Below are positions 23,982-30,621 of a DNA stretch of 30,621 nt, one piece after another. Source of the DNA: DATKWS01 sp035529435 (lineage in GTDB: Bacteria > Krumholzibacteriota > Krumholzibacteriia > Krumholzibacteriales > Krumholzibacteriaceae); contig DATKWS010000020.1 of the NCBI GenBank assembly GCA_035529435.1, positions 1 to 30,621 on the forward strand. Reading direction: 5' to 3'. The notes below the pieces were generated by a model that ran no database searches, was not told where the DNA came from, and saw only the letters and a list, made by a program, of their open reading frames with translations. The position numbers and the translations under genes were made by a program. Within the stretch, counting starts at the first letter, position 1. Every line of letters begins with the position of its first letter.

Positions 23982-25946
23982 ATGTCAGAGAAGCGGAAAA
24001 AACACGCGAACGGCATTCCTCTGAAAATCACCGATACAACCTTCCGGGACGGGCACCAGTCGACGCTCGCAACCCGTTTTCGAACGGAGGATATGCTTCC
24101 GATCGCGGAACAAATGGACGAGGTTGGTTTCCACTCGATGGAGGTATGGGGGGGGGCGACGTTCGATGTTACCACGCGTTTTCTCAACGAGGATCCGTGG
24201 GTCCGGCTCATAGAGTTGAAAAAACGTATCACGAAGACGCCACTCATGATGCTGCTGCGGGGGCAGAATCTCGTCGGATATCGGAACTATGCGGACGATG
24301 TCGTGGAAGCGTTCATCGAGCAGGCCGCTGAAACCGGCATCGATATCTTCAGGGTATTCGACGCATTGAACGACGAGCGGAATTTCGAAACATCGTTCCG
24401 GGTCATAAAGCGCTGCGGGAAACATATACAGGGGGCGATTTCCTATTCACTCACCGAACCGCGGATGGGCGGGCCGGTATTCAATCTCGATTACTACGTT
24501 TCCAAAGCGCGCACCTACGAGGAGATGGGCGCCGATTCGCTCTGTATCAAGGATATGGCGGGTCTCATGAATCCGTACGATGCATACGAGCTCGTCGAGG
24601 CGCTGAAAAGCGCCGTGCGCATACCGTTACAGCTGCACTGCCACTACACCAGCGGTATGGCCTCGATGAGCTACCTGCAGGCGGCCGAAGCGGGAGTGGA
24701 TGTGGTTGATTGCGCGCTTGCGCCGTTCGGGCTCCGCTCGTCCGAGCCGGCCGTCGAACCGATCGTCGCGGCGCTGAGAGGAACGCCGCGGGATACGGGA
24801 CTCGATATCGACCGGCTGTTCGAACTGGGCGAGCATGTCGAGAGCGTGGCGCCGAAGTATCGCCGGTTCCTCAACACGACGCGTATGGCCGTGATCGATA
24901 CGGGCGTACTGGAACATCAGATCCCCGGGGGCATGCTCACCAACCTCGTGAGCCAGCTTAGGGAAGCCGATGCTCTCGACAGGATCAACGAGGTGTACGA
25001 GGAACTTCCACGCACGCGCAGAGAGCTCGGATACCCGCCGCTCGTCACGCCGACCAGCCAGATCGTCGGAATACAGGCGGTCCAGAACGTGCTCTTCGGG
25101 CGCTACAAGATGATCAGCGCGCAGGTCAAGGATTACGCCTACGGGCTGTACGGCAAACCCCCCGTCGCGATGGACAAGAAGGTGCAGAAACTCGCGCTCA
25201 AGGGGTACCCGCGCGGCGACAAGCCGATCACCTGCCGGGCGGCCGACATACTCGAACCCGAGATGGATAAGGCCCGTGAAGCGGTGAGGGGGCTCGCCAG
25301 GAACGAGAGAGATGTTCTCATCTACGCGCTCTACCCGACGACGGGTATGCGGTTCCTGCGGTGGAAGTACGGCATCGAGAAGCCCCCGCCCGAGGTGCGG
25401 CCGTGCACAATGGAGGATGTACGGCGTGAGGAGGAATTGATTGAACGGGCGCGCCAGGGGCGGCTTGTCGAGAGTGCGAATGAAGAGCAACCATCCAAGG
25501 GTCTGGGCCTCAGAAAATTCAACGTCTACGTTGCAGACCAGTTCTACAACATCGAGGTCGAGGAGGTGGACGGCAGGCCCCGCGTACGATCCGTCAGCGA
25601 TACGGAGCCGATCGTGAAAAAGGAAACGCGCAGGGAACGCGAGAGGGTCGAGTCTCAAAAGAAGGAACGGGCAAAAGAGAAAAAGAGAGCGGAAAAACCA
25701 CGGGCGGTGGTGCCCGCCGCCGAAGACGGTGAGTTGTCCGTGATCGCACCGATGCCCGGCATGGTCGTACAGTTCGAGGTAAACGAGGGGGACGCGGTGA
25801 AGGTGGGGGATGTCCTCGTCATACTCGAGGCGATGAAGATGCAGAACAGCCTCACATCGAGCTACGATGGGGTCGTCAAATCCCTCAAGGTCGCGCCGGG
25901 TACTTCGGTCGAGAAGAACCAGATACTCCTGACCATAACGCGGTAA
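23982..25946 (+). CDS. Biotin-dependent carboxyltransferase: pyruvate carboxylase subunit B / oxaloacetate decarboxylase alpha type
   Basis: A 654-residue fusion of a carboxyltransferase barrel and a biotin carrier domain. The barrel starts FRDGHQSTLATRFRTEDML, with MEVWGGATFD, RGQNLVGYRNYADD, IFRVFDALND, KDMAGLMNPYDAYELV and LHCHYTSGMA, which include the metal ligands of the family. The conserved PYC_OADA helical domain follows (LVTPTSQIVGIQAVQNV). After a charged linker (about residues 540-585) the C-terminal biotinyl domain carries EAMKM with K619 as the biotinylation site. The enzyme moves CO2 between biotin and pyruvate/oxaloacetate in the cytoplasm. Neither a biotin carboxylase nor the membrane OadB partner lies in the window, so carboxylase versus Na+-pumping decarboxylase roles cannot be separated. 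ATG 23982 is preferred over TTG 23976. Confidence 0.94.
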   Translation: MSEKRKKHANGIPLKITDTTFRDGHQSTLATRFRTEDMLPIAEQMDEVGFHSMEVWGGATFDVTTRFLNEDPWVRLIELKKRITKTPLMMLLRGQNLVGYRNYADDVVEAFIEQAAETGIDIFRVFDALNDERNFETSFRVIKRCGKHIQGAISYSLTEPRMGGPVFNLDYYVSKARTYEEMGADSLCIKDMAGLMNPYDAYELVEALKSAVRIPLQLHCHYTSGMASMSYLQAAEAGVDVVDCALAPFGLRSSEPAVEPIVAALRGTPRDTGLDIDRLFELGEHVESVAPKYRRFLNTTRMAVIDTGVLEHQIPGGMLTNLVSQLREADALDRINEVYEELPRTRRELGYPPLVTPTSQIVGIQAVQNVLFGRYKMISAQVKDYAYGLYGKPPVAMDKKVQKLALKGYPRGDKPITCRAADILEPEMDKAREAVRGLARNERDVLIYALYPTTGMRFLRWKYGIEKPPPEVRPCTMEDVRREEELIERARQGRLVESANEEQPSKGLGLRKFNVYVADQFYNIEVEEVDGRPRVRSVSDTEPIVKKETRRERERVESQKKERAKEKKRAEKPRAVVPAAEDGELSVIAPMPGMVVQFEVNEGDAVKVGDVLVILEAMKMQNSLTSSYDGVVKSLKVAPGTSVEKNQILLTITR

Positions 25947-25978
25947 ACATATCACCTTTATTTCCGGCTTGATACTGC

Positions 25979-26007
25979 TTGACAATCTACATGATATCTT
26001 ATAAATT
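25979..26007 (+). promoter_or_regulatory. Candidate promoter of the NADH-oxidoreductase cluster
   Basis: Consensus TTGACA (25979-25984) is followed by TATAAA at 26000-26005 (15-base spacer) or TAAATT at 26002-26007 (17-base spacer). A transcript starting near 26013 would leave GGGAGG at about 26037-26042 and the start at 26060 inside the message, and rules out the in-frame ATG at 25991. Confidence 0.5.
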
Positions 26008-26059
26008 TCATTTTACTGGCAACGCTGGTATCTGCAGGGAGGTTATCGCCCTGAAATTA

Positions 26060-27931
26060 ATGAAGTTACGCTCATTTGCGGGCCTCGACCGATATCAGAG
26101 AGAAATCCAGCGGTCTCGTCCCCCCGATAGATATGTAGTCGCCGTTTGCACCGATTCCGGCTGCCGGGCCTGCGGTTCGGCCGGTGTCTATGAGGCGTTC
26201 GTCAATGAGCTTGCAAGACGGCGGCTGTCGAGCTCGGTAGATGTCAAGGCAACCGGATGTCATGGGTTCTGCGAAAAGGGCGCACTCGTCGTTATCCACC
26301 CCCCCCGCATACTGTACACGCAGGTGAAACCGGAGGATGTGCCGGAGATCATCACGAAGACCCTCCAGAAGGGGACCGTCGTCGATCGGCTACTGTACCG
26401 GGATCCTCATTCGGGTGAACGAATCGTGAACGAGAGCGAGGTTCCGTTTTACCGGAAGCAGAGACGCATCATCTTCGGAGATAATACCCGTATCGATCCC
26501 GAGGACATACGTGATTACATCGCCCTCGACGGGTATCAGGCACTGCGGCGGGCGCTCGAGAACTTCACTCCGCAGCGCGTGATACGCGAGATCATACGGT
26601 CGGGGCTCAGGGGGCGCGGTGGCGGCGGTTTTCCCGCCGGCATCAAATGGCGGTCGGCGCGTAAGGCGAAGGGGGAATCGACGTACGTGATATGCAACGC
26701 AGACGAGGGGGATCCCGGCGCGTTCATGGACAGGAGTATCTGCGAGGGGAATCCCCACAGCGTTCTCGAGGGAATGGTCATCGGCGCCTACGCGGTCGGT
26801 GCGCCGAAGGGATACATCTACGTCAGGGACGAGTACCCGCTCGCCGTCGAGGTTCTCGCAAAGGCGATCGATGATGCACGCGCATGCGGGTTTCTCGGCA
26901 GGAATATTCTCGGCAACGGATTCTCGTTCGACATCTCGATCGTGCGTGGAGGCGGCGCCTTTGTCTGTGGAGAATCGACTGCGCTGATGGCCTCGCTCGA
27001 GGGGCGCGCTGGCGAGCCGCGGGCCAAGTACATTCATACGGTCGAGCGCGGGCTCTGGAACCAACCGACCGTGTTGAACAATGTCGAGACATGGGCGAAC
27101 GTGCCGCGTATCATTCTGAACGGAGCGGAATGGTTCGCCTCCATGGGGACCGGCGATGTATCTGACGATCCCTGGGGCGGGAGCACGGGGACGAAGCTCT
27201 TCTCGCTCGTTGGAAAGATCTGCAACACCGGACTCGTCGAGGTGCCGATGGGCATGACCCTGCGCGAGATCATCTTCGACATCGGCGGCGGTATCCCGAA
27301 CGGTAAACGGTTCAAGGCCGTGCAGACCGGCGGTCCCTCGGGCGGCTGCCTGCCCGAATCGAAGCTCGACCTTCCCGTCGATTTCGACCGGCTGACCGCG
27401 GCGGGATCGATGATGGGCTCGGGCGGGATGATCGTGATGGATGAGGACACCTGCATGGTGGATGTGGCCCGGTACTTCATCGATTTTCTCAAGGAAGAAT
27501 CGTGCGGGAAATGCCTTCCGTGCCGCGAGGGACTCCGGGCGCTCCTCGAGATTCTGACGCGCATTACCGGGGGTGAGGGGAAGATGTCGGACCTGAAGCT
27601 CCTCGAGGAGCTCTCGGAGACGATCGTCGAGACATCCCTCTGCGCCCTGGGTGGATCGGCACCGAATCCTGTTTTGAGCACCCTGCGATACTTCCGCGAC
27701 GAATATGTCGCCCATATCCGCGATAAGCGGTGCCCGGCCGGTGTGTGCAAGAAACTCGTCACCTACCGTGTCGTCGACGATACCTGTACGGGATGTCATG
27801 CATGCGTTCCCGCATGCCCGGTCGACTGCATCGGTGGTGCGGTACGCGAGGTTCATGTGATCGATCAATCAAAATGCGTGAAGTGCGGCGCCTGTTACGA
27901 GGCATGCCGTTTCGACGCAATCGAGCGGTAA
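26060..27931 (+). CDS. NuoF/HydB-like NADH-binding flavoprotein subunit with extra ferredoxin domain
   Basis: A 623-residue cytoplasmic subunit that should oxidise or reduce NAD(H) through FMN and pass electrons to iron-sulfur clusters. Domains in order: an N-terminal thioredoxin-like [2Fe-2S] region (CTDSGC from residue 30, TGCHGFC); the 51-kDa NuoF core with FMN/NADH motif GRGGGGFPAGIKW near 185 and NADEGDPGAFMDRS; an SLBB region; the [4Fe-4S] ligands C482, C485, C488 and C528; and a C-terminal 2x[4Fe-4S] ferredoxin (CTGCHACVPACPVDC near 576, CVKCGACYEAC near 606). This is the layout of HydB/HndC of bifurcating hydrogenases, not of respiratory NuoF. ATG 26060 is used, but GGAGG is better spaced for CTG 26051. 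It heads an operon with the next three genes. Confidence 0.94.
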   Translation: MKLRSFAGLDRYQREIQRSRPPDRYVVAVCTDSGCRACGSAGVYEAFVNELARRRLSSSVDVKATGCHGFCEKGALVVIHPPRILYTQVKPEDVPEIITKTLQKGTVVDRLLYRDPHSGERIVNESEVPFYRKQRRIIFGDNTRIDPEDIRDYIALDGYQALRRALENFTPQRVIREIIRSGLRGRGGGGFPAGIKWRSARKAKGESTYVICNADEGDPGAFMDRSICEGNPHSVLEGMVIGAYAVGAPKGYIYVRDEYPLAVEVLAKAIDDARACGFLGRNILGNGFSFDISIVRGGGAFVCGESTALMASLEGRAGEPRAKYIHTVERGLWNQPTVLNNVETWANVPRIILNGAEWFASMGTGDVSDDPWGGSTGTKLFSLVGKICNTGLVEVPMGMTLREIIFDIGGGIPNGKRFKAVQTGGPSGGCLPESKLDLPVDFDRLTAAGSMMGSGGMIVMDEDTCMVDVARYFIDFLKEESCGKCLPCREGLRALLEILTRITGGEGKMSDLKLLEELSETIVETSLCALGGSAPNPVLSTLRYFRDEYVAHIRDKRCPAGVCKKLVTYRVVDDTCTGCHACVPACPVDCIGGAVREVHVIDQSKCVKCGACYEACRFDAIER

Positions 27932-27961
27932 GGAGCATCCGGCGCACGACGGGAGAGTTGT

Positions 27962-28630
27962 GTGAAGCGGGTAAAGAGACAGACGGGGAAACGGAAAAGG
28001 CCGGCTGGCGGCGGATCCGGCGGCGCGGGGAACACGACCGGCCGTACCGGAGCAGGCGTCCTCCGGCGTAAAACGCCCCGGACGCGGCAGGCGCGCGGCA
28101 GCTCGATCGGGCGCGGGGCGGCGATGCAGGACATCGACCGTTCCATTCGGCGGCGTATATTCGATGTATACCGGGCACCGCTGCACCGCGAAGCGGTCGA
28201 GGAGATCATCGATCGGTACGAGGGAAGCCGGTCACGGGTCATTGCAATGATGCAGGATATACAGGATGCGTTCGGTTACCTCCCGGAGGGTGATCTTCGT
28301 CTTCTCTCCGAGGAGATCGGCCTGCCGCTCAACCGCATCTACGGCATCGCCACATTCTACAAAGCCTTCCGTCTGATGCCGCGCGGCAGGCACGAGATCA
28401 AACTCTGCACGGGGACCGCATGCCACGTGAGGGGGGCGGAAGCCGTGCGTGATGCGCTCACACGCGAGCTCGGCATAGGTGAGGGCGAGACAACGGCGGA
28501 CCTGCGGTATTCCTTCGAGACGGTGCATTGCCTCGGTTGTTGCGGGCTGGCGCCGGTCGTGATGATAGATGACGATATTCACGGCAAGGTCGGATATTCG
28601 GTCGAGGAGATACTGGAGAAGTACCGGTGA
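27962..28630 (+). CDS. NuoE/HydC-like [2Fe-2S] thioredoxin-fold subunit with basic N-terminal extension
   Basis: A 222-residue protein if the GTG at 27962 is the start (GGGAG at 27951-27955, six-base spacing). The last 168 residues are a normal NuoE/HydC domain: helical bundle (VIAMMQDIQDAFGYLPEGDL, NRIYGIATFYKAF) and a thioredoxin fold with [2Fe-2S] ligands C149 and C154 (CTGTAC) and C190 and C194 (CLGCC). The first 54 residues are Lys/Arg/Gly-rich and probably disordered. ATG 28124 would remove them but would leave a 192-base untranslated gap inside the operon. It should form a complex with the NuoF-like protein encoded just upstream. The stop overlaps the next GTG (GTGA). Confidence 0.88.
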   Translation: MKRVKRQTGKRKRPAGGGSGGAGNTTGRTGAGVLRRKTPRTRQARGSSIGRGAAMQDIDRSIRRRIFDVYRAPLHREAVEEIIDRYEGSRSRVIAMMQDIQDAFGYLPEGDLRLLSEEIGLPLNRIYGIATFYKAFRLMPRGRHEIKLCTGTACHVRGAEAVRDALTRELGIGEGETTADLRYSFETVHCLGCCGLAPVVMIDDDIHGKVGYSVEEILEKYR

Positions 28631-29388
28631 GAATCGTCCTGAATGGAAAGACGCGGCGGGCCGTGGGGGGCGCCACGGTGCTCGAGGCGGCCCGTGATGC
28701 GGGCGTCGATATCCCCGCCGTCTGCATGCATAACGGCGTGACACCCTACGGTGCGTGCCGGTTGTGCGTCGTGGAGGTTCGCGAGAAGGGACGAACGCGG
28801 TGGCGTGTCGTCGCCTCCTGCCTGTATCCGGTCTCGGAGGGACTCGAGATTCGCACCGATACGGAGCGTATCAGACGCCACCGGAAGGTGCTCCTCGAGC
28901 TGATGCTGGCACGCTGTCCCGATGTGCCCGCAGTGCGGGAGCTGGCGCGAAGGCACGGTGCCGGTCGGACGCGGTTCAAGAAGAGTGAGGATGACTGCAT
29001 CATGTGCGGACTCTGCGTCAGGGTTTGTTCAGAAGTCGTGGGGGCCGATGCGATCGGATTCGCCTCCCGCGGTATCACGCGGCGTGTCGATACCCCCTTC
29101 GGGATCGATCACCGGAGCTGTATCGCGTGCGGCGCCTGCACCGCCGTCTGTCCCACGGGCGCCATCCAGATGGAGTACAACCGTGTCATCGATATGCGCA
29201 GGAGCGAGAGTGAGCATCCATGCCGCTACACATTGATGGGGATTCTCTCGGATGCGGTTTGTTCGCTGAATTACGAATGCGCGTGGTGCGAGGTGGATCA
29301 GCGCATGCGCGAACGGTTCGGGAGCCATCCGATATTCGTCGTGCGCGCATCCCGCGCGAAGAAACGTGCGCGGAAACGAAAGAACTGA
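28627..29388 (+). CDS. NuoG/HydA N-terminal-like iron-sulfur protein ([2Fe-2S] plus 2x[4Fe-4S]) without catalytic domain
   Basis: A 253-residue electron-transfer subunit. A plant-type [2Fe-2S] domain has ligands C33, C44, C47 and C65 (YGACRLC). Next, residues about 78-118 (HRKVLLELMLARCPDV) occupy the place of the His-Cys cluster domain of NuoG but lack the HxxxCxxC ligands, so that cluster is probably absent. Two ferredoxin-type motifs follow, CIMCGLCVRVC and CIACGACTAVCPTG. The C-terminus adds a separate cysteine set C212, C218, C221 (CSLNYECAWC) and a basic tail. There is no H-cluster hydrogenase or molybdopterin domain. GTG 28627 overlaps the preceding stop. In the complex it should link the NuoEF-like flavin site to a partner, likely the downstream GltD-like protein. 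Confidence 0.9.
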   Translation: MRIVLNGKTRRAVGGATVLEAARDAGVDIPAVCMHNGVTPYGACRLCVVEVREKGRTRWRVVASCLYPVSEGLEIRTDTERIRRHRKVLLELMLARCPDVPAVRELARRHGAGRTRFKKSEDDCIMCGLCVRVCSEVVGADAIGFASRGITRRVDTPFGIDHRSCIACGACTAVCPTGAIQMEYNRVIDMRRSESEHPCRYTLMGILSDAVCSLNYECAWCEVDQRMRERFGSHPIFVVRASRAKKRARKRKN

Positions 29389-29434
29389 GCATTTCCGGGG
29401 GAGGCCGTTCTACGGCCGGTACAGGGAGACGGGA

Positions 29435-30621
29435 ATGAAGGAATCGCGAGTGGTCGTTACCATACCCGGTGTGGATCAGCCATGGGAGCTCGTTCCACTC
29501 GAGACCTCTCCGTGCACCCTCGCCTGCCCGACGCGGATCAACGCGCGCGGGTACGTATCCCTCATAGCGGACGGACGGTTCGAGGAGGCGCTCGCGTTGA
29601 TACGCGAACGGAATCCTTTTCCCGGCGTATGCGGCCGCATATGCCCGCGGCCGTGCGAGGCTGCGTGCCGTCGCGGCGAATTCGACGATGCGATCGCTGT
29701 CTGCGCCCTGAAGCGCTTCGTATTCGATATTGAAATGCGGCGCGGTCTCGATCCGACCGTGCCGGCTCGAATAGATCGTAAGGAGAAAATCGCCGTTGTC
29801 GGATCGGGGCCCGCGGGTCTCTCGGCCGCCCTCGATCTCGCACGCACCGGGTATGCGGTGACTATCTTTGAAGCGGCGGCAAAGCCGGGTGGAATGTTGA
29901 ACGTGATACCGGATTTCAGGCTGCCGAAGCGCGTGGTGAAACGCGAGATCGATATCATACTGGGGACCGGCATCGAGCTCGTGACCGGTTCGAGATTCGG
30001 TACTGATCTTTCCTGGAATACACTGCGCCGCCGCGGATACCGGGCCCTTCTGCTCGCGACGGGGGCGCAGCGGCCGTCGTGGCATTTCCGGGTGCCCGGC
30101 ACGGCGGGCCACTACCATGCACTCGATCTGCTCTGGTGCATTGCCGGTGAAACGGCCGGGCGTGGAAAGAAGAATAAGGGTATATCGACGGAAGAGATAA
30201 AACGCAAACGTGTCGTCGTGCTCGGCGACGGCATGCTCGCGCTCGATGCGGCTCGGTCCGCAGTTCGTCTCGGTGCGGGGAGTATCGCGCTCGTCACCGG
30301 TACGAGCAGGGAGCTCGCGCCGGTGAATGGAGGTGATCTCGCCGCGGCGATCGACGAAGGCGTGAAGATCCTCTACCTCACGCGGCCCCTCGCGCTGGTT
30401 CGCACGGGGGGACGGCTGAAGGGCGTCCGGTGTGTCCGGCTTCGCGAGGGTCAGCCTGATGCAACGGGCAGGGTGCAGACGACGGAACGGGAGCGTTCCG
30501 AATTCGAAATAGAAGCCGATGTCGTGCTCGATGCTTTTTCACGTGAGGTTGAAGTGCGCGGTCTATCCGGGCCCCTCCGCCTGCGGTGTACCATGGCGGA
30601 CACGGTGGCCGTCGACGGCGG
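29435..30621 (+). CDS. GltD/NfnB-like FAD-dependent pyridine-nucleotide oxidoreductase, 3' end outside window
   Basis: The frame is open from ATG 29435 to the end of the window (395 complete codons), with GGGAG at 29423-29427. The N-terminal Fer4_20-type domain carries C27, C31, C66, C70, C74 and C78 (SPCTLACP, CGRICPRPCEAAC), which bind two [4Fe-4S] clusters in GltD, NfnB and dihydropyrimidine dehydrogenase. An FAD-binding Rossmann fold follows (VVGSGPAGLSAALDLARTGY, KPGGMLNVIPDFRLP) and LLLATGA. The second dinucleotide fold is divergent: LGDGMLALDAARSAVRLGA replaces the usual GGGN, VTGTSRELAP replaces the VYRRSREEMP region, and VLDAFSREVE stands where AIGQ is expected. It lies 46 bp after the iron-sulfur subunit and completes an Stn/Bfu-like gene set. 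Confidence 0.9.
   Translation, partial: MKESRVVVTIPGVDQPWELVPLETSPCTLACPTRINARGYVSLIADGRFEEALALIRERNPFPGVCGRICPRPCEAACRRGEFDDAIAVCALKRFVFDIEMRRGLDPTVPARIDRKEKIAVVGSGPAGLSAALDLARTGYAVTIFEAAAKPGGMLNVIPDFRLPKRVVKREIDIILGTGIELVTGSRFGTDLSWNTLRRRGYRALLLATGAQRPSWHFRVPGTAGHYHALDLLWCIAGETAGRGKKNKGISTEEIKRKRVVVLGDGMLALDAARSAVRLGAGSIALVTGTSRELAPVNGGDLAAAIDEGVKILYLTRPLALVRTGGRLKGVRCVRLREGQPDATGRVQTTERERSEFEIEADVVLDAFSREVEVRGLSGPLRLRCTMADTVAVDG

Noticed and set aside
24627..25985. 452-codon minus-strand open frame over the carboxyltransferase gene
   Set aside because: Antisense shadow with no domain; the plus-strand gene has complete motifs.
26390..27868. 492-codon open frame on the minus strand
   Set aside because: It is fully antisense to the NuoF-like gene; long antisense frames are expected in GC-rich coding DNA, and the peptide has no recognisable domain.
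29186..30118. 310-codon minus-strand open frame near the right end
   Set aside because: It overlaps the GltD-like gene, whose cysteine and FAD motifs are unmistakable in the plus frame.

Overview
The window is a stretch of GC-rich bacterial chromosome from a Gram-negative organism with an LPS core (Kdo transferase, heptosyltransferase, OmpA-type porin). It probably has an anaerobic or fermentative redox metabolism, since it carries a carboxyltransferase/biotin protein and a flavin/FeS NADH-oxidoreductase cluster. GTG and TTG starts and ATGA/GTGA gene overlaps are frequent. The gene mix (GH92, DUF418, DUF1844, TSP3-OmpA) fits an FCB- or deltaproteobacteria-like lineage, but nothing here fixes the phylum. 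I see no phage, insertion sequence or CRISPR array.

Layout. (1) 1-7074, plus strand: a probable glycan-use and transport operon made of an unidentified truncated gene, a secreted GH92 mannosidase with accessory domains, an SSS-type sodium symporter, three very small membrane proteins and a DUF418 membrane protein. (2) 7143-10419, minus strand: an overlapping heptosyltransferase > waaA > radical SAM/SPASM operon. (3) 10420-10985: an AT-rich regulatory gap leading into two tandem XRE-cupin regulators that end at a clear terminator. (4) 12207-14811: DUF1844 protein and an OmpA/TSP3 outer-membrane protein, closed by a strong hairpin. (5) mazG (minus), then uvrA and galE (plus). (6) 19791-23541: a sigma-54-type promoter followed by a multidomain histidine kinase, a stand-alone receiver and a PAS-DHp protein without an ATPase domain. 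(7) tRNA-Phe(GAA) with its own promoter. (8) 23679-25946: a small protein and a biotin-dependent carboxyltransferase. (9) 25979 to the end: NuoF-, NuoE- and NuoG(N-terminal)-like subunits followed by a GltD-like flavoprotein cut by the window edge.

The most interesting part is region 9. It has the electron-input modules of bifurcating hydrogenases (HydB/HydC-like), but no hydrogenase or formate dehydrogenase catalytic subunit is seen, and they are joined to a GltD/NfnB-like flavoprotein. This resembles the Sporomusa-type Nfn (Stn) and Bfu families of electron-bifurcating enzymes. The GltD-like subunit has lost recognisable NADPH-site residues, so its partner may differ. Other items worth a look are the sigma-54 promoter and odd phosphorelay parts in region 6, and the cluster of tiny membrane proteins behind the symporter.
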